A stretch of 64,000 bases of DNA from Ganoderma boninense (lineage: Eukaryota > Basidiomycota > Agaricomycetes > Polyporales > Polyporaceae), in contig CM035310.1 of assembly GCA_002900995.3 (NCBI GenBank), positions 2,813,394 to 2,877,393 on the forward strand, read 5' to 3'. Below the pieces are notes generated by a model. The model worked only from the letters and a program-made list of their open reading frames with translations. It did not search any database and was not told where the DNA came from. Positions 34,074 through 45,345 of this stretch are shown here, in pieces. The position numbers were made by a program, and so were the translations under genes. Numbering within the stretch: the stretch's first letter is position 1; each line of letters starts with the position of its first letter.

Positions 34074-35668
34074 ATGGAAGGAGACGACCGCTTCATGCTT
34101 TCCCCAGCCACCTCGCTTCCTCGTATCTGGATTGGTCTCTGGCAGCTATCCAGCAATGCGTGGGGAAGCGCTCCTGCTCCCAAAGTCCGCGACGCCATGG
34201 CCACACACATGGGAAAAGGTTTCTTTGCGTTCGGTAAGTTGTGCTCCCATGTGCTAGCGTTTGTCACGAACTCACTACATATTAACTCTTCTTTGACAGA
34301 CATGGTAAGTGTGTTTTCTCCCAATAAAACTCCGCTCTGACAGACACCTATCCACAATCGTTCGAACATATCCAGGGTACGCGTCTTCTATCCAAAGATC
34401 GTACCGGCCGTTGACAGCGACGACACCAGCGGACCACTACGGCCCAGCCGAGGATCTTTTCGTACGTGAATGTTTGCAGCCCTTCGCATCATCTCGCTGA
34501 TATGGCGCTTCAGGGCTCGTTCGTCGCCGGCCTTCCCGCTGATACAAACCCGCGCCCGTTTGGCGCCACGAAGTGGTGTATTTTTCATCCCACGGAAATA
34601 ACCTACGACAAGGTCGCAGCAGCAGTCAAGGAGCGTTCTGACCGGATGCACAAGGACCGGATTGATCTTCTCCAGGTATGCCGTCCCACCTCAGTTCACT
34701 GCGGTGGCGTGATTGATATCTCCCGGCCTGGCAGTTCTTTTGGCAGGACTACCAGAACAGGAGTTACATAACCGCCTTGCAGCACCTGGCGCGGCTTAGG
34801 TCGGCTGGGAAGATACGGAATCTGGGTCTGTGCAACTTCGATACGAAGAGGACGGAGGAGGTCTGCGTCGAGCTCGGCCGAGGCTACATCGTCTCGAACC
34901 AGGTTGCAGTAAGTGGGCTGAAGAATCGGGATGTGGTCCTGAAAACTTACCTCGCATGCTTTGCGACAGTTTTCAATCATTGATGTCCGTCCTCTCCATG
35001 GTATGAACGACCTGTGCGCGAGGTACGGATTCAAAGTTTTGGCGTATGGCACACTGGTGAGGGTATCTTTACGTCTACAAGTAAGCTCAGATCATGACAC
35101 GCTTACGGATGCAGTGCGGAGGGCTTCTCACCGACCGGTGGCTCGGAAAACCGGAGCCAGAGCTGTACTCGGGCCAATTGAATCCTTCCCAGAGAAAGGT
35201 AATCCCCGTTCCAGCTCAGTGGCTGTCCTATGGAGCCCGATGTTGACGGTTACGCGCCACTACAACAGTATCTCGATGTGATTCTTAAGGCATGGGGAGA
35301 TTGGGACCTCTTCCAAAATCTGCTCAGGCTCCTGCGCGACATCGGAGACCGCCATGGGGGTGTGAGCATCGCGAACGTCGCCATTCGCTGGGTCCTCGAG
35401 CACCCATTTGTGGGCGCCGTCCTGATAGGTATCAAAGCGCTTCCCATTTTTCTTGTGGAGTCATTCGCCGCCGCTGATGCCGATCATTACCAGGAGCTCG
35501 CCTCGGATTGAGCGACAACACGAGGACAACGCGAAGGTGTTCACCTTTTCCCTTACAGACCGCGACAAGGCCGACATCGAAGCGGTCTTGAAGCTGTCGA
35601 AGAGCAGCACTATGATCATGACCATCGGTGATTGCGGGGCCGAATATCGCCAGAAAGAAGAGTACTGA
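34074..35668 (+). pseudogene. Aldo/keto reductase, apparently decayed
   Basis: Most of an NAD(P)H-dependent aldo/keto reductase can be traced through about nine exons: LPRIWIGLWQLSSNAWG, ADHYGPAEDLF, ATKWCIF (active-site Lys), DLLQFFWQDYQN, RNLGLCNFDTKR, FKVLAYGTL, CGGLLTDRWLGK, ANVAIRWVLEHP, VLIGARLGLS. Three defects are visible. The catalytic Asp lies on a 5-nt exon (34301-34305); including it breaks the frame, and skipping it loses the Asp. The catalytic His of the expected HW motif is Phe. After GARLGLS (about 35510) the conserved tail (DNAKVFTFSLTD) continues in another frame. Promoter and remaining splice sites look normal, so decay may be recent, or base errors add to it. The close match of surviving blocks makes the family certain. 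Confidence 0.75.
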
Positions 35669-36055
35669 GGAGAGACTGCGGTAGAAGGGCCTTGGAAACG
35701 TCAATCAGAATTAGAATTGGTAGCCAAGCGACGTGTAAGATGCGCAACGTGTAATGTACAGTATGCCATTAGATGATGACCACTCACTACCCATGAACAT
35801 GACCGTAGTCTGGGATGATAATCGGTCTGGATGATCAGCTAGTAGAGGTCGAGTGTAAGCTAGATAGATTGAATATACTCTACATGCAGCAACGGAATGA
35901 TTCTACAACGTGTTATACATGATTTATTCGCGCTTGTTTGAAGGGAAGCCAAGGAGAAAGGTCCGTGTGTGAGCTGTATCCTATGCTAATGCCACTGATC
36001 CGGTATGTTGGTGTCTATGGGAATGGATGAATAAAGTGATGGTAAGTGGGATGTC
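35669..36055. other. Convergent intergenic region
   Basis: 387 bp between the 3' ends of the aldo/keto reductase locus and the hydrolase-like gene. No feature seen. Confidence 0.4.
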
Positions 36056-39000
36056 TTAAAGTTTGCTGACAGAGCCAGACGGCTGCGTGGCTGTTGTAGA
36101 TAATCGTGTAATCGGTTGCAACTTCTTCTTCACGTCTCGAAGAATCGCGGTCTTCGGCTGCCAGTCGGTAAAGGCGTCGCGCAACTGCTGAAACTCGTGT
36201 ACGAAGAAGTGCGAAATCTTGTTGTCTGCGATCATGTCGCGGAGTAGCCATGGAATCTAATGAACGGAACGATCAACATTCACAATGGAAGACGACAAGC
36301 CCGCGTAGTCTCTCTCGCACTCACCTCGTAATCGTTCTGCTCCTCCACTGCGTTGAATGGGTGGATTACAAGCTCCGCATCGGGGGCAGTACCGTCGTTC
36401 GTCATGAAGAAGTACTTCACCGCCAAACTTGATGGATAGAAGCATGAGAAGCGCCAAGGAAGACTAGTTAAACACACGTACGAGTATGTCGCAGGCTCTT
36501 CGTAGGCAGTTGAATGCCCTATTCCGCTCAGGGTCCCGGCGGTCGCCTCAGATAGGTGCGCAAGCAAACCTCGATCAGATAGGCCCGCGTTGAGTATGCG
36601 TATAAGGAGAATTAATAGGTTGGAAAGAAAATCAGACGAGCTGATGGATGTGGTTAAATCAGCTACCATGTTGATTACTTGTTAGCAACGAATGACACGC
36701 ACTGGTAGGCATCGTTATCAATATACAAAGCGCGCAAAATCCGGGGATGGGATGCTGCGGTGAATAGGCCGGAGTATATTGGTACGACTTGATCGTTCAA
36801 CGAAGCAATATAGACCACTTTAGTCTGGAACTAAGGTCAGCGAACCTGACGTGCAGCAACCGGCGGCCGCTTACTCCGTGATCCAAGACGGTTCTTAGGG
36901 CTTCGACGTAATTCTTAGACACATTCGACTCCGTATCCTGTGTGGAGGCAATCAGCGGCGTGTTACCTACGGTCAACATAGAAGGAAATTTTGACATACC
37001 TGGAACTCAAAGAGCTCTCGGGCGGCCGCGTTCTCGACGTACTATGAGCTTGTGTCAGCTCATGATCATCTTGATCTGGCAAATCATCTCACCTGAATAT
37101 ACGGCTGCAACAGAGAACTGGTCTTCATGTATCGCAAGGGCCCCAAGTGTATACCACAAAGCGCAAGGAGACAGACTCTCTGGGCTTGAGTGGTAGGGAC
37201 GGAGGCAGCACCACCGACGGCAAGGGCAGCTGCAGACTTCGCCAGCGTGTCCACACTGCGCGACGTCAGAATGTGACCGTCTTCGATCAGACGGTAAACG
37301 AGATGCGTGGAGACGACAGCGCCTTGCGAATGACTCGCTACGAAGATAACGTCTGCGGCATGCAGGTCTTCCATCCATTCGTCGTTCTGCAGCAGGTGGT
37401 TGTAGACCCTGAAAATCGCCGACAACATCAAACCCTCAGCAATTTCTCACTGATGAAATCTCGAGACCACGCTGACCTCGAGACTTTCTTCCGTATAGTA
37501 CCGTCGCCCTCGAGCGGCATGGGCGTAATCTTCTTGAACTTGAACCCGCTCTCGTCCGCGAACTGCTCGAGAGCTTGGACAGTCATGTTGACGAACTTGC
37601 TGCTCGAAGACGGCAACTAGGAACGATGGCACCACAGCCACAGTACGTGAAGGACACCCACGGTAGCACAGTCAGCGCACTTCGAACTGCGATCGAAGCT
37701 CGGTTGAGGAACTTACTCCTCCTGCGAGCGTCCGCGTCACCGCGCCTGTGAGAATATGAAAGTAGGATCAGTTGTGTGCCCTCTCTGAGATCCTCATCTC
37801 CCCACGGTAATTGTTCTGGGGTCGCCCTGTCTCGAGACCACGAGCATCCCATAGGACACGACGCGGAACCTATTGGAAGCCATATAGTACCACCACACGA
37901 TACCAAGGCAAGGAGCTTCTAGCGTTCATGGGTTGTCCAACGACGCGGACCAGTGTACTGAGGCCGACCCAACAACGCCGCCCAGCGCACGCGCAGAGCA
38001 TTCCAAGAAGCACAGAAAGGAAGAAAACAACACATACCTGGCGACCACCCAGCGACGCCGATCACCACGACCCTGCAGCCCCCATTGAGGATGTACGGGT
38101 TCAACGTCTCCCCGACCACGTCGAGCGCCTTCGGGAGCTCCTGGCCAAACGCCACGAACTCGCCCGATTCCTGCTGCGCGGGGGCCGGAGACGCCCACGT
38201 CCCATACCCGTCCAGGTCCCTGTCCTTGCTCTTCGCCTTGCCCTTCCCTTTGCCCTTGCCCTTCGCCAGGCCGCTCTCCCCGGAGAAGAGCGCCCCAGCG
38301 ACGTACGACAGCGCGCCAGTGAGCTTCGACTTCGCGCCGTGCGGGCGGGGCGGGGGCTGCGAGCGCGGCTGGATGTGGAACGTGTCCTCCCACGTCGGGA
38401 GCACGAAGTTCGGCTTCGGAGGCGAGGGCGCCGTCCCAGACGGCGTAGGGGAGGGCGTGCGCGCACCGCGCTTGACGGACTCGGACTCGGTGAGGGGCGG
38501 TGCAGTCTCGGGCTTCTTCGGCTCGCGATCCTTCTCCTTCGCAGGCGCCTTCGCGGGGGGTGACTTCGGCGTCTTCGGAGACTTGGAGGTGGGGGTGGAG
38601 GAGGCCAAGGAAGGGGATTTGGGGGAACTGGACAGCGCAAGCTCGGACGGTTTCTTCTTTGGAGGACCCTGTGCTTGGATGTCCGTCGCTCTCGCTTCGT
38701 CGTCGCCGATGAGGACCTCGATCGCGACATCGGGATCAGGCTCATCGTCGATTTCCATAACCTCCATCCCCTCTACCTTTCCGTCGTCCGCTCCGTCAGT
38801 GACAGCCTTAACTGTCAGCGACTTGGACGTGAAGAACGACATCCAGCCAGACCTGTTGTCCTCGATAGACGATTGGATCGGGTTGGTCAGCTCAGCTGGT
38901 CGGACAGGCGCGTCGGCAGAAGGCGCGGGGGCCGATTCCGGCTGTGGCTGAGCATCCTGTTCAAGCCTTCGCTCCTCGTCGCGTGCCAGAGCTTTCTCTT

Positions 39001-40516
39001 TGACCATCTCTGCGTCGGTCTTCGGTGCGGTGGAACTATCTGTAGAGGTTTCCGCAGCGTGGGTGGCCGGAGCTTGGCCAGACGGGTACCACGCCCACGG
39101 AGAATACCACGACGGGCCGTGGCTCTTCGCGGTGTCTGAAGAGCGAATGGATGCGGGATTCTTGTCCGACTTCGCGTCCTGAAGTTCGTGTGGCAGTTCA
39201 GTTGTCGCCGACGATGACTCGCCTTGCGCCTCTGGCGTCGAATTCTGCGGACTCGCTCGGCACGATCGACGATGAAGGCTGCTCAGAGGGCACCGTTGCT
39301 TGAGTATCCGCACGCTCCTGCGCTTCGCTATGCTCTGTCGTATCCTTGGGATCGTCGGATGGCTTCTCCTGCTCCTGCGCTCCGGAAGGGGCTTGGCCTC
39401 TCCAGCTGACGTAGTCCCACCAAGAGGCCGAACGGGCTCTCGTAGGACTCTTAGCGTCGTCCGTGTCCGTGGACTCCACAACGTCAGCGTCTTCCTTCCC
39501 CTCCTGTGCGATAGGCTGTGGCTGGGACGAAGGTGGGTCCATGGATTCTGAGCCGGGGGTAGGGGGTATGACGTTCACGATCTGCGATGGCTCGGGGGTG
39601 CTTGTGCCACTGCTGTTCTGCGTGTCCTTGACGCGCTGTCAGAAGCGGAGGAGGAATCTATGATAGTCATCAGGATACGCATGGAATTGATACAAAAATA
39701 CGAAGACTGACCGCCTGTCGTTGCCGTATCATCCGCCGTCGAAGATCCACGTACTGTTGCCTCCCGAACGTCCTCTGCCTGGGCCGAGGCGACCGCCTGC
39801 TCCAGCGGGACCTTAGGACGACCAAGGAGGGGTAACCTCAACGTGAATCGACTCGCAGAAGGGTTCAGAGACGACACCGATGGCTTACGACCCGCTGCCC
39901 TCATGTTCGTCTCGTGCGGCTCTACAACAGCCTGCGGGGTGATGGTACGGGCGCTGTTATGAAGAACCGGTACCTCCTCGTCAACAGACGAGATCGAAGT
40001 CGTATTGCTCTTCAAGAACGCCGGAGATGTGGGGGTGGGAGGGGAGTAGGCGACGGAAGGGAAGGTCATGGAGGAAGGTGGTGCGTGGATATCGCGCGAT
40101 GGCGAGCTCGCCATCGCCGCCGGGGCTGGCTGAGGGGTGGACGTATCAGCTGGCTGGGCTTGAATGTTGGAAACATCAGCGTCCCCGCGTGGTACAGGCG
40201 GGGCGGTGTCCGAGGCAGCACCAGAACGCACACCAGGCGCAGACGAAGAGGCGATGGGGGTTGATGAAGAATCGACAGCACTTGTGTCTGAGCGGTTGTC
40301 GCTGGCCTTCGCGCGTGAGAAGCCAAACCAAGAAGACCGGGAGGCAGTTGGCTTGGTAGCGGGCACAGACTGCTGCGTGTCCACATCTGCGGAAGGGAAT
40401 GGCACTGCTTCATGCGGCTGCGGCTGCGATTGAGATTCCAGAGGCTGATCGGCCGAGGAATTGGACTCCGACTTCGAATCGTTTGTCTGGGCGGACGACG
40501 GGAGTGAGGTATCCAT
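36056..40516 (-). CDS. YML020W-type alpha/beta-hydrolase-like protein with long disordered N-terminus
   Basis: Large multi-exon gene (about 11 introns). The start at 40516 (MDTSLPSSAQ) opens a disordered Ser/Pro/Glu-rich half of several hundred residues with Trp-containing motifs (SSWFGFSR, SWWDYVSW, SWYSPWAWYP). The second half is an alpha/beta-hydrolase-like domain: RVVVIGVAGWSPG (oxyanion strand), SKFVNMTVQALEQF, VIFVASHSQGAVVSTHLVY (nucleophile elbow, with Ser where the first Gly of GxSxG is expected), VVYIASLNDQVVP (acid strand) and HPFNAVEEQNDYEIPWLLRD, ending near SHFFVHEFQQLRDAF. I recall this arrangement in fungal proteins related to yeast YML020W, whose function is unknown. Splices checked in frame include a 49-nt intron near 39240. 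Enzyme activity is inferred, not shown. Confidence 0.75.
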
Positions 40517-41163
40517 TGGCTTTGGGGACTCGGTAAGGTCGACAGGGTTCGACGCAGTTCCTGGATAGGGAGGGATCAGCTGAATTATTCGACCCAGACG
40601 GGCGCCCCAGCAGTAGAGCGAACACTCTCGACAGATCTAGCTTCATACGCGCACGCCGCGCTTGTATGCGCGTCAGGGCATCGAATGGGAGCACGCATGT
40701 ACTCGAGACCTGGTCCTAGTGACCTTCGCAACGCAAGACGCACAAGCCCGAGTGCGTAGGTAGCAGTCGAGGACTGGAAGTGCCACCCGACCGTACAATA
40801 TTCACTGTCCACGGCGCCTCGAAGCGCATCCACTCCAAAGTATATTGACGTTCCATGAATTCACTCTAGCCGTACGCGCGAGGCTCCGGCATTCATTCCA
40901 GGGAACCAGTAGCCTTCGCTGCGATGAATAAGCTAAGCGGGCATACAGCTAACTGTAAAAGCAGCTCGCGCAAGTAAAGCGGAGATTGAACGCAATGTGG
41001 CTCCAGAACGGATGATTCTGAGATGATCCAAATAGCATATGACCATGTGCACATATCGTCTCTTCACGCGACGGATCTTCTCAAAGTCTTCCCGAAGCCA
41101 AGGCAAACGCATATAACCAGCCTTCAGCCGTCGGATCACGTCTACGTTTCAGGATGACCATGC
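40517..41163. other. Intergenic region
   Basis: About 650 bp between two minus-strand genes, carrying the promoter of the hydrolase-like gene. Nothing else is supported. Confidence 0.4.
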
Positions 41164-41762
41164 TTAGAATATGAGGCTGCTTTCGCCGACGATGTATCCC
41201 CAGGGAAGCGGGGTGTGCATGGCTGTATCCAAGGAACCGTCTGGCCCCCGAGCCATCCTGCCTCGTGTTCCGCGGAGAGCAGAAAACGTGGCAGGACGGA
41301 GCCCATGCGGCCTCCCTCGCGGATCCAGGCTCCCCACTGCATATACCCCAACGAAAGAGAGCACACATACCTGTACTATCCGTGGTAATCAGCCCGTTGG
41401 CAGAGGCGTGTCCATCCAAGTTGGGTGGATCCTCGTACACATCGAGGTTCAACCGGGAACCGTTTCCGCTCGACCACGCCCTCGCTCCGAGATTCCGCAG
41501 GGCCTACGAAGCTCGACGCGTTCGAGTTGAGTCGTTCGCGCTTCCGAGATGACACGCTGTATACGCTGGCAGAGTCGTCGATGCCGACGACGGGGAGTCT
41601 ATCGATAGCGGACCCCAACCTTGCACCTGGTTCCGGCTGCGCAAAGACGACGGAGACGCCTGCTGATGGCTTCTGCTTCCGCGGGCTGGAGAGAGTCGAT
41701 CTCCATTTCGGAGGTGTGGCACGGCTAATGGAGTTGGAACGCTGAGAAGGGGGGACGGACAT
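41164..41762 (-). CDS. Small hypothetical protein, low-complexity N-terminus
   Basis: Unrecognised protein of about 165 residues. The start at 41762 (MSVPPSQRSNS) leads into a Ser/Pro/Lys-rich segment, then VVFAQPEPGARLG and VVGIDDSAS. A 61-nt intron (GTATAC donor, CGTAG acceptor, CTCAAC branch) restores a frame reading GSRLNLDVYEDPPNLDGHAS. A second, very short intron (34 nt) would join to a tail ending PLPWGYIVGESSLIF at 41164. The first splice is convincing; the second is tentative because of its length. No membrane helix or known motif is seen. It may be a small regulatory or structural protein. Confidence 0.5.
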
Positions 41763-43326
41763 GGACCAGAGACACGGTGAGGAAGTTGAGGTCGAAGAGA
41801 AAGCAGAGCAAGCAACGAGCACGCTCCGGGCGCGAGCTGTCGAAGGACACGAGCGAGAGTGACGTTTTCGGAAGAGCGGGTCAATTTCCCGCCAAGCGCC
41901 GCGTTGGGGCTGTGGAGCAGTTAAGGCGGAGCTTGGTCCTAGAACAGCTTCCAAACCCCCAAACATTTTGTCTCCGCTTCAACATTGCTAAGCATCGGGG
42001 AGCCAATGACGGAAATGCCTCATCGCCAAAATGCCGCAAGCTTTCGCCTTACTCTCTCTCCTCCACCCTCCACGACATCCCCTCTTCAGTCCCTCCCTCT
42101 CGTTTCCCTCCATCCTCCTCCCTCTCTTGGCCTTGACAATCTCTATTCTCGCATCCTTGCACGGTTATCGGGCGATGTCGAGCGGGAGGTATCCTCACCA
42201 AGCTCGATGTCGTCCCAATCACGCCGACGACAAAATTGGAACGCGACGACATTTCGGATGCGATGGTGATGGTCCAGCGAATGTTTTGAGGGCAGCGAAA
42301 GAGTCTTCTGGGGCGTATATTGCTTGTGCTGGATTGAGCAATGTCAAGAGGCATCAAGGGAGGGCCCGAAAGTGCGTGTTTTGTTTACAGCGCCCGCGCC
42401 GAGTGGGAGGACACCCTCACGAAGCTCCGCGCCGGTCCTCATCCATTTTGCAAGCGCATACATGCATCGTGAGATGTATGTATGCGCGTCGTGACCAGCT
42501 CTACTCTACTAGCTCTTTAGGTATCACTTGGGTTGCTCGCCACGCAAGATCCCCGCACGGTTGTCCTGGCGCTTTAACAGGCGTCTACGATCTCAACTCC
42601 CAAGGCGTCCGGGTGGATGGGCTTCCCTCTCCGCTCGACGACACTGCTCCTTCCTTCGTCCTCCCCGTCTTTCGCCCTTTGCCCTACCTCGCAGTCACGG
42701 CGCCGCAGGCGAACGCCGCTCGATCCACGGCATCATTCGGCAGGTCACCATCTCCTCGCAACAACACCCGCACTCTGTCGATAGTCCGGTTCCTTGTGCT
42801 CTGGGCGACTCTCGGCTCTATTTCATCTGCTTGGCCTGCCCCATTCCGGTCCCAGCCGACCAGCCGGTCTCAACTGGGGTGCCTCTGACACTCGCCTGAT
42901 GTTGGGACGCAAGAACCCCCTGACTGCGTCTTGGTCCGTGCGGCCGTTCGTGAGAGGCTTTCTCCGAGTCAACGCTGACTCGGGAACTTCAATGTCACCC
43001 CCGATCTGCCCGAATTTGCGTCGGAACGCCAACCTTGACGACATTCCGAGGATGTGGCTCCTTGGACCCTCTTGGACCCCCCACCAGTGGACGGTATTCT
43101 TAGCTTCAGTTTCGATATGAAGTCACCCGAGCACTCGGCAAGCATGGTGGTGAGAGAAGGTGCCTGTTATGCTGCGATTATTCGCTTCAGTCGTGAGCGT
43201 GGGCGATGTTTGCGTTTATTTGGGTTGATTACGTAATGTACACAAAATGGGGGCTTGTCACCTTGTGGACGTCCCCTGGATCTCATCCTTCCTCCACCCA
43301 GTGTCCCCCCTACTCCCACTGCTTTC
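41763..43326. other. 1.6-kb region with broken coding-like segments
   Basis: Upstream of the copper transporter. Several plus-strand pieces look protein-like but lie in different frames with stops between them: LTKLDVVPITPTTKLERDD (about 42192-42248), ARAEWEDTLTKLRAGPHPF (about 42394-42450), GVRVDGLPSPLDDTAPSFV (about 42606-42662) and DGILSFSFDMKSPEHS (about 43093-43140). One possible intron with GTGAGA and CTTTAG ends (42470-42521) lies among them. No family was recognised. It could be a decayed gene or a gene with an unresolved structure. Confidence 0.35.
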
Positions 43327-44069
43327 ATGTCTACTGGACGTACCATCTCTCCGATATCCCTGGTCGCTGGTGTATTGCTTGCGTCAGGGGTGTACGCTCA
43401 TGACAATGGCATGGACATGAGCATGGACGGGGCGATGAGCCTTGCTTCAGGCAGCATGCTCACGTATTTTCACTTCACCCCCGGAGACATCCTGTGGTTC
43501 TACGGCTGGGTACCGACGAGCAAGGGCGCGATGGTGGGGACTTGCATCGGGTTATTCCTGTTTGCCCTAGTCGATCGGTGGATTGCGGCAGCTCGGTCGG
43601 TGATGGAGGTGCACTGGTCTAAGCGGTACGTACTTAGCAGAGTTGTTTGGCATTCTAGATACCATCCGTCCCCAAGTCCCCTCTTGATCTTCGTGCTTGC
43701 ATGCTGGAATTTGCTAACGCCGTTATCAGGGCGCAGATGGTCCAAGCCGACAGCCTCAACCTCAGTCAGAAGTCGCCCAGCACCTCTTGGCCCGGTCGCA
43801 TCCGCGACGTTACTACCCTGCGCGCCGGTCTCCCCTTCATTCCCGCCCACGACATCTCACGGGGAATCATTCATGGGGCGCAGGCGCTCATACACTTCGC
43901 AATAATGCTTGTCATCATGTGCGTGTTTCATTCGTTGCATCGTTCCGGTCGCTGAATCGTATACTCGCACAGGACGTTCCAAGTGTCCTTCATCATATCC
44001 ATCGTGGTCGGCTTGGGTGTTGGAGAGGCGCTATTTGGGCGTTTCGCCGCTCACGCTGGTCACCACTGA
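43327..44069 (+). CDS. CTR-family copper transporter
   Basis: High-affinity Cu(I) importer or vacuolar copper exporter. Three exons (43327-43625, 43730-43918, 43973-44069) give 194 residues. A signal-like hydrophobic start (SLVAGVLLASGVYA) is followed by a methionine motif (HDNGMDMSMDGAM). Three membrane helices follow: GAMVGTCIGLFLFALVDRW, then AQALIHFAIMLVIMTF with the MxxxM copper path in helix 2, then IVVGLGVGEALFG with glycine packing in helix 3. It ends HAGHH, with histidines in place of the usual terminal Cys/His motif. It belongs to the metal group with the second CTR locus and the ferric reductase. CTR identity is secure; location in the cell is not decidable here. Confidence 0.92.
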
Positions 44070-44412
44070 CCTTACGGTCGCCCCGCTTCCGCCGCCGGTT
44101 ACGTTGGACGTGCGTTGGCGGCAAGGACATGGATGCTACGACTAGGATGTACTATATGTATAGATTTCGCCAGACTGATGACCTTGTTGTTCATGACTTG
44201 TTTAAGTCTTTTCCGTCGAGTGCGGAGCCGCCATGGCAGGTCGTCAAGGCTATGCACGTCAAGCACGTCGCCAGCCGACTGACTCGTGATGACCCCATGG
44301 GGCTGGGGGTGTTCATAAGAACCTGAACGCTGCATGTGTCGCTCGCGACTTGTCATCCTCCTACTCCCACTCACAAAACTCACCCACCATCCTCGTGGAC
44401 GAACGAACGACG
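44070..44412. other. Short intergenic region
   Basis: 343 bp between two same-strand genes; presumably terminator of the copper transporter and promoter of the NADAR gene. No motif called. Confidence 0.4.
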
Positions 44413-45186
44413 ATGACCAAGACTCCTGACGACTTCGTCTTCTTCTGGAAACCCGACGGCCCGAACGGCTGGGCGGGCCAGTGGTACCCCTCGCCCTTCA
44501 CTGTGCGCGTCACCCTCCCCCCATCGGTACCGCGACGCGACGGGGACGGGGAGGAAGCCAAGGAGGAAGAGGAGCGCGACGTATACTTTCCGACGGCGGA
44601 GCACTGGATGATGGCGCAGAAGGCGCTTCTGTTCGGAGACAGGGAGATCTTCGAGCGGGTCGTCGGCCTCCCCTCTTCCTCTTCCTCGTCCGCTTCATCC
44701 ACAACTACGACTACACCCTCCGCAGCGGGCCTCGGCCCGACGCGGAGCATGCGCTCCCGGCTGTCGAAGGCCACAGCACCCACGACATCGAAGGGAGCGC
44801 GCCGCCCCCCGTCGCCGAAGGAGGTGAAGGCGCTGGGGCGGAAGGTGAAGAACTTCGACGACGAGACGTGGGTGCGCGAGCGCACGCGCATCGTCCTCGA
44901 GGGCTCGCTGCACAAGTTCCGCCAGAACGCGCCGCTCCGGCGCGAGCTGTTCGCGACGGGGGAGAGGGAGCTCGTCGAGGCGAGCCCGCTCGACCGGATC
45001 TGGGGGATCGGGATGGGGAGAGAAGAAGGGGAGGGAGACGTGCGGAGTGACGCGAAGGGGAGGAAAGGGTGGGGGCTGAACTTGCTGGGGAAGGCGTTGG
45101 TGGAGGCGAGGGCGATCTTGAGGGAGGAGTTTAAGGATGAGGTGGAGGGGCAAGTTGCGGATGGTGGAGATGGGGAAGCTTCGTGA
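44413..45186 (+). CDS. NADAR-domain protein (YbiA/DUF1768-like N-glycosidase)
   Basis: Single exon, 257 residues. The family (E. coli YbiA type) cleaves N-glycosidic bonds, for example in early riboflavin-pathway intermediates, and some members act on ADP-ribose-linked substrates. Family blocks are clear: DFVFFWKP near the start, GQWYPSPF, TAEHWMMAQKALLFGD, ALGRKVKNFDDETWVRERT, HKFRQNAPLRREL, SPLDRIWGIGM and WGLNLLGKALVEAR. An insert of about 70 residues rich in Ser/Thr/Pro lies between AQKALLFGD and the GRKVKN block. I chose the ATG at 44413 because the conserved block starts 8 codons later. The tail is acidic. It overlaps no neighbour and probably has no functional tie to the metal genes beside it. 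Confidence 0.9.
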   Translation: MTKTPDDFVFFWKPDGPNGWAGQWYPSPFTVRVTLPPSVPRRDGDGEEAKEEEERDVYFPTAEHWMMAQKALLFGDREIFERVVGLPSSSSSSASSTTTTTPSAAGLGPTRSMRSRLSKATAPTTSKGARRPPSPKEVKALGRKVKNFDDETWVRERTRIVLEGSLHKFRQNAPLRRELFATGERELVEASPLDRIWGIGMGREEGEGDVRSDAKGRKGWGLNLLGKALVEARAILREEFKDEVEGQVADGGDGEAS

Positions 45187-45345
45187 TGGAAGGTCCAGAG
45201 GTGCGCTCGTCATTGCAGTGCGATTTTTCACCGTTTACTCATTTCTTGTAGGCGTTGTGTATTGTATTCACGTACTTCATGTAGGAAGAACCAGGCGTTA
45301 TGCCCATTGCCATGCTCGTATTCCTAGCGTCAACAAGGAGACTGT

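Noticed and set aside
38085..38951. 288-residue plus-strand open frame
   Set aside because: Antisense to the disordered half of the hydrolase-like protein; Ser/Phe-rich mirror composition.
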